Assembly: GCA_018389105.1 (NCBI GenBank)
Contig: JACATO010001142.1
Location: forward strand, 186,001-250,000
Source of the DNA: Nautilus pompilius
Lineage: Eukaryota > Mollusca > Cephalopoda > Nautilida > Nautilidae
Direction: 5' to 3'
DNA length: 64,000 bases
Below are positions 13,346 through 51,200 of this stretch, piece after piece. Position 1 is the first letter of the stretch. Each line of letters begins with the position of its first letter. The notes below the pieces were generated by a model. That model worked only from the letters and a program-made list of their open reading frames with translations. It was not told where the DNA came from and did no database searches. The translations under genes were made by a program, and so were the position numbers.

Positions 13346-14119
13346 GATGCTCTTACTACCATAACTTAAAGGAATTGTTGATAGTAACTACAAATTTGGC
13401 AAATGACTGTTTTCTGTTTGGGCTATGATAGATGCAGGGTATGCATTGGTCAGCTTTGGACTGGTCTTTTATTCTATCCCTGTTAAATGGGGAAATATCT
13501 TGGCTACCACATGCTTTTACCGCATACTAATTGTGATATGAGTCTGCCTGCCTTCTGGCCTATTTTATACTGTTGATGGTAATAGTCAGATATATGTTAA
13601 AATTATTATATTTATTTTTTGTATTATTGCAAGATTATTGTTTTGGTGACAATAGAAATACACAAGCTGAAATGACTTTTATACAAAAAGTGTATTTTCA
13701 CATATGAACAGCAGATTTTAGATAATACATATATTGGCTAGTTGGGTTGGTTTTATGATGCTGTAGAAAATAATAGAAGAATACTTGATGTACTGCAATA
13801 TTTAATATGTAGAAAAGTGGAAAAAGCTTAAAACATTTAGGTACAACACCAATTTAGGAATTCATTCTTGTGTAGAACTCATGTGAGTCACAGGATTGGT
13901 TTTAAATCTGTGATGCCCATCACTTAGCAAATGAAGAATCAACGTCCATATCTTGGATTGGCAGAAAGATTGTAGTCACTGTTTCATCAGTTTTTAGTTG
14001 CCTAGTGTGATAGTCATGAGTTTAGGCAGAGTATGCATCTGATTACACAAGTTCTACATAAGAAAAATTGCTATCTAATTAAAAGTTAAGAAATAAAATG
14101 GAAAAGTCTGATTAATAGG

Positions 14120-14640
14120 ATTAATGTTAGCACTGAATTTAAGTTAATGTTCAAGATATATATCACTGTAATGCTGAGATTGGATTAGTTGAGTCAGTTT
14201 CTCTGGGCCCTGGAAATACCCAAAGGAACCAGAGAGATTGGAAGTGCATGAGGTAATTTTGCAACTGAGTACAAGAAGGATGTATCTTCATCTGAGTTAA
14301 TGGAAGCATTAAAACCATTTAAAGATGATTTGTTGCCAATTCTGGAGCGAGTTATCTTAACCCATTGCATCTTTTTAACAAGATTGTTTGCTTAAAATTG
14401 GAAGAGATTTTCAGCAATGTTTTTACAGTACTTCAAATCTTTTGTTCACTGCTATTTGCATCAGTTGAATGGTCATTCAGCAAACTCATCAAAGACTTCT
14501 TGCATAGTCTAAAGACTTATGACAGATTAAATAATCATGTCCTTTATGAGTATTGAAAGTGAACTGGCACGTGTTGATTTTAGTAAAATGCGTCAATTTT
14601 CTGTAAAATGCTACTTATATTACTTTCTGCACAACAATGT
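14120..14640 (+). pseudogene. hAT-superfamily transposase C-terminal remnant
   Basis: Successive + strand frames give pieces of a hAT (ZMYM1-like) transposase C-terminus: STEFKLMFKIYITV; then EYKKDVSSSELMEALKPFKDD; then NPLHLFNKIV, VFTVLQIFCSLLFASVEWSF and SKLIKDFLHSLKTYDRLNN; then SIESELARVDFSKM. The SVEWSFSKLIKDFL..DRLNN..SIESELAR order matches the hAT dimerisation domain (family form S.ERSFSKLK.IK..LRS.M...RL..L..LSIE). At least two frameshifts and internal stops separate the pieces, so it is dead. The N-terminal half is not visible upstream. Confidence 0.75.
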
Positions 14641-15763
14641 TTTGATAATGGGTAATTTTTGTCTTTGATACTATTCAGTAGAGCATGTAGCATAAGACAA
14701 GTAGAATGGGGCATATGAAAAGATCAAGGTTGTGGCCTACATCTTTGGTTTACATAGGGGCTCAGGTCAGCGGTCAGTGGCCTTGGTACATCATTTAGTA
14801 GACTGATCTTAAATAGGCAGAATTTGAGTGAGTAAGAGACAGTGAGCTAATAAGATCTCTGTACTAAATCCCACTAACTTTAATGGTTCTTGTTCCACTG
14901 TATAAATCAGTGAAAACTCAGTGCTTACATGCAAATTATCTTGGAAGTTTGAGGAAAGTTTAGAGATAACTGATTAGGATAGTTAGTACCATACATAATA
15001 TTAGTTAGAAAAGCTAGATTTTTATTGCCTAGTTTGTCCTACAGGAATTTTCATGGCGATATAATGTGCATTTGTACATTTTTAAAACACTTTCTTGGGA
15101 ACTAATGGACAGGATTTACAAGACACTGTTAATCAGGGATTAGGATATTATTCATTTTTTGTAAATAATGGCCAAAGATAGTTTACTGAGCCAAGTAGAG
15201 CAGGTGCACACATTTTTATAAAGGGAGCCAGCTCTATATTTTAAAACTTATGTTTCTCTCTCTCTATCAATATTATTGTTAATTACTTTGTTAACATTAA
15301 GATACAAGGGAACTTGAGTCCAGTAGCACAATTTGCTTAACTTGATTAAATGTGGGCAATAAAAAATAAACGTTCATTTATTATTTTCTTTTCTAAATTG
15401 TTTAAGGATCCCAGGCAGAAACTGTTTTGCTGTCAGAAGGTGGTCAATGTATTAACTGCAAAATACAAATCTGACACACTGTGTGATTGCTTCATCAGCG
15501 GCGGTGCCTTGGTAGGGAGTGCCTTCTCCATCTGTTACAGGGCTGGTGAACGGGGGTCTGCATGTGTTTTGTTTTCTTGCCAATTCCAGGCACATGCAAA
15601 CCTCTGGCTTTGCGTCACTGTCCGTTAGGGCTGTGTGTGTGTGTGTGAGTGTGGTGGGGGGGGGGTTGACAGAGAAGCTGAATCAGGGCTCCAGGTGAGC
15701 AAACTGTTGATTTTCTGTAAACAAATTCCTTGATCCGTCTGTACCCTGTCCGTTTGCTTTCAG
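14641..15763. other. Non-coding region upstream of the first visible RHBDL exon
   Basis: Probably intron. It contains a GT/G-rich tract (15632-15669) and a splice acceptor at its end. The open frame 15350-15628 has no recognisable similarity and is not needed for the gene. Confidence 0.6.
15632..15669. repeat. GT microsatellite followed by G run
   Basis: About eight GT repeats, an interruption, then ten or more Gs, about 95 bases before the exon at 15764. Confidence 0.9.
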
Positions 15764-41409
<25,646 letters not shown>

Positions 41410-43747
41410 TGCTCAGCCCGTACATCATCATCATTGTCAGACACAAGGAACATTTGAAAGCTTTCCAACTTAGCAAGGTATGATGAATAGATTTCAGTGG
41501 GATCTGTTAGCTAAGCTGATTGGATTGTAAACTAAGTAGGCAAAAGTATGTACAGTGTAATTTACTGAGGTGTTGTTTTTTGAATTTTTTTACAAATATT
41601 TTTCACATTAGAAGAATATTTTTGTGATTTGAAGATGTGTAACTTCATAAAAAAGATAAAGTAAAATAATTGATACGATTTTTCTTATTTGGGCATGATT
41701 TTTCTGTAAGTTACATAGTTCGTATTGAGCCATCACAGACAATGGAGAGATGCAGATGGCTTCAGCATTGTCCTAAGCTGAGAAAAACACATTTTGGGTA
41801 GCCAGGCCCTTCCAAGACAGTAATTTTGAGGGTAGTACCAGTGGGAAAATTCATTATCTTATCTTAATGTTGACCATTAATCATTGTATATAAGAACAGA
41901 TGATTTTCTTTCTCTCTATATATTTCAGAACCTGAACATACAAAACATGTTCAATCATTATTTTGGGGATGCTTAGTGTCTATTGCCCTTTTTAGCAAAT
42001 GTCATATGAAACTTTTTTATACCCTGTATATAAAATATCAAAGCTGTCTTATGATTGGCTCTTGCTGTATGACTATGGTCTGGTGATGGTGATCAGAAGT
42101 TGAGAGGAATCATTCCCAAACTGACTTTGTGAGAGAAAAAACACTCAAAACTTTACTGTTCACCTTTCACTTTGACTTTTGTTTTATGGCAGCCCATGTC
42201 ATGCATGGATCAAGGCGAACACCATCACAGCAGCAAACACAGGGGAATCCTCATGGTAGGAAAGCAAGCGCTGTTATTGTTATACATTTTTAACAGATCT
42301 TTGTAAAGTACGACACACAGGAAGTTTACGAAACTACTCGCCAAATGTTTTGTTTTTGTTTTTTTACCTGTTCTAGAATGGCATACAGTAAACAACCTGT
42401 TATTTGGCCAGCAGCAGCTTTCCTTGTTCTTTCTTTAATTTTGCTCAATACTAAGAAGTCAGTTATTATCACTGATAAAAAACACTAGCATGGGAGAATA
42501 CAGCTGATCATCAAGTGTAAAAGATGCTAACCAATCAGCAGAAAGAATCTGAGCATTTGCAGACACAGTTCCCCTGGTGACCAACTCATGAACTACAACT
42601 GTTGGATAGCTGATAATTAACCAATCTTGGCTTATATTTGGAAACATCGGATAACTGGACAAGTTGATTATCTGGAAATTGAATAACAGGTTGTTTACTA
42701 CACACACGTTTTCATAACAGACCATTTACATCTGTATGAATCAGCCCCTACCTGCATTGTATATGGAAAAAAACAAACAAGAACCCAACCCCTTCCTAGT
42801 CCCTATGGAGTTTCTTTTTTCATTAATAACCTTTTTTCTTTGAAATGCCTCTCAATTAATATGGAATTTCATACTGTTGCATTCTCTACACGTCAAACTT
42901 CTGTTACTAGAATTTTCTCAATATGTTAATTAATAATGGCATAAAGTTAGTTGTTTTATTTAATTCTTTTATTTATTTTTATTTATTTCTGTTTATTTTT
43001 AAATGCTTTTGCAACAAGATTCGCTGAACTAAGCCGGTGGCTGTGCAGAGATAAGTATGCACCCTTCCACAAATGAGAAGTAGGGGTCTCAACAGCTTAA
43101 GGAAGATGACTGTGGATTGTTTTGTGGGTCCTGTTGCTAGAAGGCTTTTGGTGAGGTGCAGGTTCCTTAAAGCTGACATGTCTGTACTCAGCAGGGATAT
43201 TGGATGTGGCTATTTTCAAGCATGGTTTTAATCGACAGTTTTGCAGTCATTTGAAAGACCCTGGAGTGTGAGATGCTGTCTATTCCAGGTTAGAGTAGCT
43301 CGCTTTGAGTGGTGAAAAAAAGCACTTTGTCACTTTAATTAAACTCTCTATTTTGTACTGGGAACACCACAGGTTACGTTACTACACATTCTCTTGTTTT
43401 TGGTTTTAAAGGAAATGAAGCTAACTCATTATTTCTGGTGAATGCAAAAAAAATGGGAGTTGATTCTCTTAATTCTGCAAATACTTTTCACCTGGGAACA
43501 ACAACAAGGTTATGAATAATATAATAAATATCAGCAGAGGCACGTGTAAGATTTTACAGCTTTTATCACCCACTATGGTGATTTGGCAAAAGAGGCGATA
43601 ACATATTGAAAATTAAAACAAACAAACCATCTGTTGGTGAAACTGTCAATGAGGTGTCACAATGAGCGATTAAACTCAGTTCTAAGCGGTTATCCTCCTG
43701 GCAAGAAAAGCAGTCCATGACCTTTTGTCTACTCTCTTGTATGCCCA

Positions 43748-43935
43748 CCCTCAGTGAAGTGATTGGTAAGGTGGTCGGTCATTTGCCTTACTACCTGTGG
43801 ACCCTAGTTTGCATCAAGTACTTCTTTGTAGCGTAGGCTGAGTTGGCCTACAGCACCACCTCACGTGGGAACTGGACCTGACTTGCTGGAAAGAAAGGCA
43901 AGTACCCTGACCGCTCAGCCACTGCGCTCCGCTTG
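43748..43935 (-). mobile_element. tRNA-derived SINE-like element
   Basis: On the - strand TGGCTGAGCGGT (plus-strand 43910-43921) fits the RNA polymerase III A box, and GGTCCAGTTCCC (plus-strand 43867-43878) is a weaker B box about 31 bases further on, as in a tRNA. Between them ACTTGC...GCAAGT can form an anticodon-arm-like stem. A second hairpin (GTAAGG/CCTTAC) lies in the body near 43768-43792. It is too diverged for a functional tRNA. The 3' boundary and any target duplication are not clear. Confidence 0.5.
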
Positions 43936-44243
43936 TGTCTACTTTGGTTATTCAAATAGTGTCCTCTGATCTTTCACTATGTGTTGCTTTTTTCTTTTTA
44001 TTTGGGAAAATATCACTGGGATGAATGCAATTTTGGACTGTGTAATTGAGCTAAGCCGAAAAACAAAAAGTCAAAACTAAAACTATGTTTGTTTATTAGT
44101 TTACCTTATTAATCTGTTTGTAATATGGAGCAGATGGCAGATGTGACCAAGCCTGTTTTTATCAAAAATCTCTATCGATAGGTAAGATAAGGCAGTTTTA
44201 TTTATTGGTTTATGGATCAGCTAAACCTATTTATTAACAGAAT

Positions 44244-44273
<30 letters not shown>
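44244..44273. repeat. AAT microsatellite
   Basis: About ten AAT repeats followed by an A run. Confidence 0.95.
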
Positions 44274-44279
<6 letters not shown>

Positions 44280-45936
44280 GAAAGTTCTTTCCAATTATCT
44301 GTTGTTTTTTTTATCTTTTTTTCCCAGTTTTCTAGCACCTATTTGTTTGACAGTCTCGACAGAAACAGATGGAGTTTTAAGGCTAAGCATGTATACTAAA
44401 CACCTGTCATTTTTCCATCTCATTGGCAGGTCCTGACCATTTGCCTGTTTTAAAATTTTTTGTACAATAAGCAAAGATTTCTACAGGTATTTCAGGGTTG
44501 TACCATCAGCAATGCTCTGGCAGAACTCAGAAGGGATGGTGCAGTGGTCAGGAAGATTTACATGTTCATTTCCATTGGCAAAAGGCAAAATTGCACTCTA
44601 ACTTATCCAGTGAATTCTTGATGCCATTTTGGTCTCTGTAGATTGAAGGGTACCAAATCAGCGGCCCTGAAGACAGCAGTGAATTCTTTCAGCATTCTCA
44701 TTAAAGTACACTAGTCTACCAATTCTTAGGTAAGAGACTCACCTATATCATGGTGGTGGAAAAGAACTTTCCTTCTGATAACTATTGTTAAATATATATA
44801 TATAAACTAACTAATGATAAAAATCACCTGTATAAATATGGTTTTAAAGATTCTGATAACAAAACAGAAGAATTTTTTTTAACATTTCAGAACAATTAAA
44901 GATATTTGATGGACTCAGTGTGTGTGTGTGTGTATTGGACTTGTCTTTCAGAGGAGTCCTGATAGAATAATGGAAGGTTTTTCAGGCTGTGAACAGTAAC
45001 AAATTCTTTTGGCTATGCACAGGTAGTTATACTAGGAACCATCATTATAAATTGGTTATAATTATAAGCCGGCTTATATATTAAAAAAAAAGCAAGTTAG
45101 AATAACAGCTCCCTCATAGGATCTTGTTTGTATTAATATAAGCCATGTTGGCTTCTTAACACTTGATGTAACTGAAATAAATTGTAAAAAAAACCAAAAA
45201 AAAAACAAGAATATTTTTTTATCTCACAGAATATTACACAAAAAGGAAATAACAACAAGTGCTGAGTGAATGTTTTTATTTCATTGCTAATGTATGCAGT
45301 GAAACGTTTACACAGAAAGCGGCAAATTATAACTGAATGTTCATTGATAGATGGAGTTTATATTTCAGTAAAAGTTAGTTGGGTTCTCTAATCTAGTCAT
45401 TCAGTTTACTCCCTTATTGAAAGTTTCCTTGCTGTTTTCCGAACCTTCAGTGGACAGTTTTGTTTATTGGCTGCTTATAAATTGACTAAGTTAAGTTCAG
45501 AAAATAAACAAAATTACTACGCATTTTAATGCTTCAAAATTGTCGAGCTTGATGTAGATTTACCATGTGTTCAGTTGTTTTTTTTTCCTTAACATTGTTC
45601 AAATATTTGGGAACAGAAATCCGGCATTTGAACAAAAAAGATGCTTGGCAGCCTATTGTAGGTATGTAGTACCGTATTTTGACGAGCAACAGCAGTTTCT
45701 TTGGTTGTGGCACCCTCTGCCAGGGGAGACAACTGGAGTTTTTAATCCCTCATTTCAATGCTTGCCTCTGCACTGGGTTACAAAATATAATAAGCAACGT
45801 TCATCTAATAAAATGAATCTATTACTAATATAACTTTTTTTAATTTTTTTGCATTAGTAAAAAAAAAACAACAACATATCAACTCAGTACTTAGATAAAA
45901 ATGAAGTTTGTTGGTTTTCTCTTTAACACATTAATA

Positions 45937-45952
45937 CAGTCAGCTCTCGATT
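45937..45952 (+). repeat. Tigger left terminal inverted repeat
   Basis: CAGTCAGCTCTCGATT, preceded by TA. It matches the right end at 15 of 16 positions. Confidence 0.92.
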
Positions 45953-46355
45953 TACACAGTAGTTATGTTCCTGAAAATCTGCACGTAAATTAAATTTGCT
46001 TTTTCCATAAAAATAAAGGAAATGATAGGGGTTATGGGGGAAACGCTGCCTAAATACACATGGTAGAGGTCGGGGATTTTGTACATCTATTTCCTAGACT
46101 GTTTCTTCAAAGTGTGCTTATTTGTTACTAAGAATAATAGAGACATTTAAAAAGAGTCGATCTAAAATGAAAAGAAATTTAAATCAAAGTTTTTTCCTAA
46201 CATGTATGTTGAGTGCTGGCTGGGATGGCTTATCAGTGCTGGTGGTGAAGAAGAAAGAGTTGAAGATGTCTCTTCAATTATAGGTAGCTTTTTGGATCTC
46301 GAGATGCTTGAGGTAGAGAATTGAGGTTCTATACTTTCCTTTTTCTTTTAGAATT

Positions 46356-47794
46356 TCAGCGTAACACTGCGTGGCAGCTAAAACGTTTCTTGACAACACT
46401 ACTGAACACATGTTTAATATTGGGATCATCTTCATCGAAAATAGCAAGACCTTCCTCTATCAGGCGAAATGCCTCCAGTCTTTTACCCATGAGTGTGCGC
46501 ACCACCTCAATCTCTGCTACACCCAGCTCTTTCGCCTGATGTATCTTCTGAAGTTGAAGTAAATCCTCAGCAGAAAGTTCCTCTTCGTGCGGATCTAATA
46601 ACTCCTCCACATCACCTAAATCCACCTCATGAAACTCTACTTTCCTCGCCAATTTTACAATATTTTTCCAGGTTTTAGTGATATCTTCATTGACACTGAA
46701 CCTCTCTAAATCATACTGTAGATAAGGGCAAAGTTCCTTCCATACACCGCTCATGCAAGGCCTCATCAACGAGCCTTAAAAGTAACAATTACATCCCGGT
46801 CCATGGTTTGAATAAGAGATGTTGTGTTTGGAGGTAGAAACACCACTTTTATGCTCTCAACAAAGACTTGGATTGATGGTAGATGACCAGTGGCGTTATC
46901 AACAAGGAGAATCTTGAAGCCGAGATTTTCATTCATGCAGTATTTGTGCAGCTCATCTTTAAGCTTGGAACCGAGATTATTGCAGAAAATGCTACCCATT
47001 ATCCGCTCCTTGGCATTAGAATAATAATAAACTGGTAAAACTTGTTTCACAGACAAATACTGGAGTTTTCTGAATAATACACCAACACTGGCTTCAACTT
47101 GCAATCACCCTGGAATTTCCACCTAGTAACAGTGTAAAATGATCATTAGCAGCCTTAAAGCCTGGTGCTGATTTCTCCTTTTGAAAAAGATGTGTTCTGG
47201 ATTGCATCCTTTTCCAGAAAAGTGTCGCCTTGTCAAGGTGAAAATTTGCTTCAGAGAATATCCGCCTTCCTCGATGATAATTTCCAAGGTTGCAATAAAA
47301 TTTTCTGCAGCATTAGTACCAGCAGCTGCTGCCTCTCCAGCCATTTTAACTTTATGTAAATTGTTTTTTTTTTTTTAAATTGGCAAACCAACCTGAACTT
47401 GAATTGAAAACCTTGACATCCTCTTCATTCTTTGCTAAATCCTTGTAAATTGGACAAGCTTTAAAACATTGACAGGCACATTGCACTGGTTTTGATCCTC
47501 TATCCACATACTCAGCATCCTCTCCATCTTCTCCATTATTGTACTTCTAGCATACGATGTTTTCATGGTGCTTAAAGAGCTTCCAGACTTAGCACTTTCC
47601 TTAATTTTTGCAGCACTGTCACGTATTGTCTGGACAGTACTCTCAGTAAAGCCAAGGGCACTACCGACATCAGCGGTGTGTTCTCCTCTCTCAATGCAGT
47701 TTATTACATCCATTTTCACACCAACAGTGATTGCCTTTCACTTCTTCTTGGGTTGGGTCTTAGCCTGCGATGTAGATGGACATTTTCCAGTCAT
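46356..47794 (-). pseudogene. Broken Tigger/jerky-like transposase (CENP-B type HTH plus DDE)
   Basis: Order on the - strand: MTGKCPSTSQ start (47794), then a basic stretch interrupted by an in-frame stop (47738-47740); KAITVGVKMDVINCIERGEH, the CENP-B-type N-terminal HTH; MWIEDQNQ; after a shift, CPIYKDLAKN and FNSSSGWFANL, the second HTH. After an A13 tract that breaks the frame comes NLHKVKMAGEAA and IIEEGGYSLKQIF. A further shift leads to LDKATLFWKRM (first catalytic Asp region). Then KILLVDNATGHLPS (second Asp), FLPPNTTSLIQTMDRDVI, and a final shifted C-terminal piece (47 kb side to 46356) with an acidic tail. At least one nonsense change and four frame breaks make it inactive. The A13 break may be a recent slippage. 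Confidence 0.92.
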
Positions 47795-48211
47795 GATAAG
47801 GGTCAAGAGTTCAAAAAATAAGGGTAGATAATTTAAAGGAAAAAAGATCACATTCACTATGACAATGGTTGCATGGTAACTGAGAAATATTTGGGATACT
47901 GAATGCTCACCTTGCTTTGCGCCAATCATAAGTGGTGTCGAGGGGAGCCAGTGGGTGGGACAAAATTCCCCAAAGGATTCAAATCGCAGGCTTTGCTATC
48001 ATGCTAATTGTTTATCATCAGCTTGGGCAGGTGTCCGGTGGGGGTGGACTGTTGTGAATACATTACACAAGGGAACCTCGTGTCTGACCCAGATTCTCCA
48101 CCAGGTTGGCCCCCATGAGTATCCTATCTCTGTGCTGCCAAACCCGCACCAAAAACGAGGCACACGCTTCACCCCACGCCACTCCAAAAACGTGTACATA
48201 AAACCCGCATG

Positions 48212-48227
48212 AATTGAGAGCTGACTG
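48212..48227 (-). repeat. Tigger right terminal inverted repeat
   Basis: On the - strand it reads CAGTCAGCTCTCAATT; followed on the + strand by TA. Confidence 0.92.
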
Positions 48228-48229
48228 TA

Positions 48230-51200
48230 CAGGTAGATCAAAAGATTGCAGCATTGTATTCATCTCTACTGTCAAAGCCTTTCTTCGTACAGTACTGGCT
48301 GTGTGGAGCATGGCCATACTTTCTTTGGAATTTCAGTCTTAGCTGTTCACAAAAATTAAATTGTCGGTTTCCATCAGAGATTTCATAATATATCAGGTGT
48401 GTTCAGGTGAAGCTCCTGGGCTGGATACCATTATGGTGACAGTGTTTCAACTAAGTTTCATTTGAACATCCCTAGTAACAGCACACATTTAGCCTGTTAG
48501 ATCTACTGAATTTACCTTTTAGAACAGACCACTTTTCCATTTTTTGGAAATGATTTTTGATAATTATAATACTTAAAAGTTTATTTTTATTCTCTTTCAC
48601 ACTTTGGATGAATTGAAACCCCTTTAATGCTAGATGCCAATTTTTATTTATACTATTTATTTTCATAAACAATATCATGGGAAGTTTTTAGTGGAAACAT
48701 AGAAAAAGGAATTTAATATATAGACCAGTACACACAAATAACTAAGTTTTTGATCAGTTTAGAATAGAATTGTTTCTTGTCGCCTAGTTGTGGTGATTGG
48801 TAAGTGTTGTTCTCTTCTTATATCCTCAGGTGAAACCAAGTGAAAACTGTTAAATATAATTTATGGTATTGTATCTCTAACAATGTCAGCAAAAATAACA
48901 AGAAGAATAAAATTAGTTTTGTGTTCAGTACAATTAACATAATCAAGGTGTATACGTATGGACTGATTTCTTTGCCCCCGCTTTGACAGTTTGGTTTTGT
49001 TTAACTATGCAAAAAAGATGAGGTTATTTCTGTCTTGCCACAGAAGCCATAGACATTTGGAGAACTGGAGCCTTTTCAGTCAGTCAGGGATATCATATCA
49101 TATATTGGATTTTTTAGAAATACTCACAAACAAAAGTTCTCACTTAATTTGTAAAATTGTTCTTGTTTCAGAGACTACCTGTATTATTGCAAATAATTGG
49201 TGATAGTGATCAACAATATTAACATAAAATTCCATAGCATATAAATCCTGCAGGATAACTGTAGAGTTTATTTTGAGATCAATTTTGGTGGGTTTTTTTT
49301 GCAGTGTATTTATTAATAACAGCTGTTACATCATTTTAGCCATAATCATTAGAGAGAGAAAACCCTCAACTTCAGAGGTCTCAGATTAATACTCATAGAT
49401 TTCCCACTAGATGGCGATTTAACTTTAGAAACTGTATTATTGCTTTCATCTCTATAAAAAAAAAGCATCTCAGTGAAGCTGTGGGGAGGGGTTAAAAGAA
49501 GTAAGGAACCCACAAACAAAATCTAGGTGAAAGCAGTTCTCACCATTTCAGTGGTTGTGACTAAGAGCAGTCATAAGAATTATTAATAACTATCAGAATT
49601 TTTCTTATAACCCTGACAGACCCATATCTTATTAACGTCTCGTGCTGTGCATCACAGACGTTCGTGATTGATTTAGCTTTCAACTTTTGTGATTACAATT
49701 TTATTGCAAGTCTAAAGTGAACTCAAATATTTTGGTTTATTTTTTTAACCCCCAAGAATAAAAGATTTTAGTTATTTACCCCCTATCAAACAGCACAGGT
49801 AAATATTATTACATGTACAGGTGTAAACATGATTCATTTTGCTTTTTAGTTTTCATTAATACATTTTTTTAAAAATTTAAATTATATAAATGTATTTGGT
49901 CAGATAGCTAAAGTTGCAGCATTACGTTCACCTTCTGGGTGCCATAGTTACGTGCAAATGGCAACCATCTTTAAACAAGAGTTCATAAGGCTTTTGGTGT
50001 TACAAAGAAATACTTTGGATTTACAACAGAAATAAAACCAGAAGTTTTTTTTTTTTTTAAATATTTCTATAGCTGGATTTTTTTTTTGTTTTCATTTAAA
50101 TACCATTTTCTTCATGTATTATCATTGTAAGGTCAGGTTATAGACCGACCATTTCAAGGATGCTTACAAAAGGTACTTTCAAAAAACCTACTCCAGTTGG
50201 AAGGATAACAAAAACACCTAGGAAGTTTGAAATACAAATGTCCTCATATTCTCTCTCATATAACATAGCTTTGAAGTTATAACCTAGCCAAAAGGTTTCC
50301 CCACTAACCGCTCTCTTTATATGTTGCTAGTATACAGTATTGCAGTGGCATTACATATTACAAACTCTTTTTTTAGAAATAATGGAGATAACTTTTGAAT
50401 AGTGAACAGATCAGAATAACGGTGAATGGTCCATGGCAGCAGCCTGTTTACCGGCGGGTGAGCTCAGCTAAATAATTCTTATAGCGGTTTGTTATCGATC
50501 CTCAAACATGTTCTTACCTGTTTTGTACTTCCTTCCAGTCTTACTTTTTTCGGTCTTTTGTCCATCTCTGTCTGAATTTGTTGCTTTCACTACCTGTTTG
50601 CTAAAAAGACTGTGGTGAACCCAAAAACCGAGAAATTCCACAATTTCAGAGAGTTTGATGGCAAAACATTTCAGAGCTTAATCACATTTAAACAGAAGAG
50701 ACCATCAGAAATTCTTGCTAATTAATTTCCTTATCTGAAAACTTGTGGCAACTTCATGTGTTTACCTTGGTCTGAAGTCATGTCTGAGGTGCCTGTCTCC
50801 TAGCGGCAACCATTGCAGAAATTATGTCAGTCTTTGAAATCTAAAATAATCCAATTGATGGCCAAAGTTACAGAATCTATTTATCAATTACATGTCTCCA
50901 GGGGGTTCTAAATAAATACATTCTTAACCAGAAGTGCTTATTATTAAAAGATATTTATAATCTTGTCATCCTTTTGTGTTATTAACAGTTTATTGGTATG
51001 AATTATAGATATTTTTAATTTAATGGTCTAAAGAATTCTAATAAAAGTATTTTATGTACAAATAATTAACAGTTTCCCAGTGCATTTATGTTATTATTAT
51101 AAATCTGTTATAACGCTTGTGGTTTTTGTTTTTATTTTAATATTAATATTGGTCACTGTATTATATTTATTTATCTGTCTGTAGGTGAAAGTTCTGGAAA

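Larger units (their letters stand above)
41410..45181 (+). other. Probable 3' UTR and downstream region of the RHBDL gene
   Basis: Non-coding DNA after the stop codon. The first AATAAA hexamers I find on the + strand are at 43523-43528 and 45176-45181; the second is followed within a few bases by A-rich sequence. Either could end the transcript, giving a 3' UTR of about 2.1 or 3.8 kb. AATAAA is common by chance in AT-rich DNA, so the end is a guess. A SINE-like element (43748-43935) and an AAT microsatellite (44244-44273) lie inside. Confidence 0.35.
45937..48227 (-). mobile_element. Tigger/pogo-type DNA transposon, full length, 2291 bp
   Basis: Both ends are visible. The left end starts CAGTCAGCTCTCGATT (45937-45952). 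The right end, read on the other strand, starts CAGTCAGCTCTCAATT (48227 back to 48212), 15 of 16 identical. Each end is flanked by TA (45935-45936 and 48228-48229), the target duplication of Tc1/mariner/pogo elements. The - strand carries a broken Tigger/jerky-type transposase in the middle (47794 to 46356), leaving about 430 bp at its 5' side and 420 bp at its 3' side non-coding. The CAGTC start and gene layout agree with Tigger elements as I know them. Confidence 0.92.

Noticed and set aside
15350..15628. 92-codon open frame upstream of the first visible rhomboid exon
   Set aside because: No similarity to EF-hands or any family I know, and it does not lead into the acceptor at 15763.
45567..45833. 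88-codon + strand frame just left of the Tigger element
   Set aside because: No recognisable domain and no conserved neighbours; probably chance.
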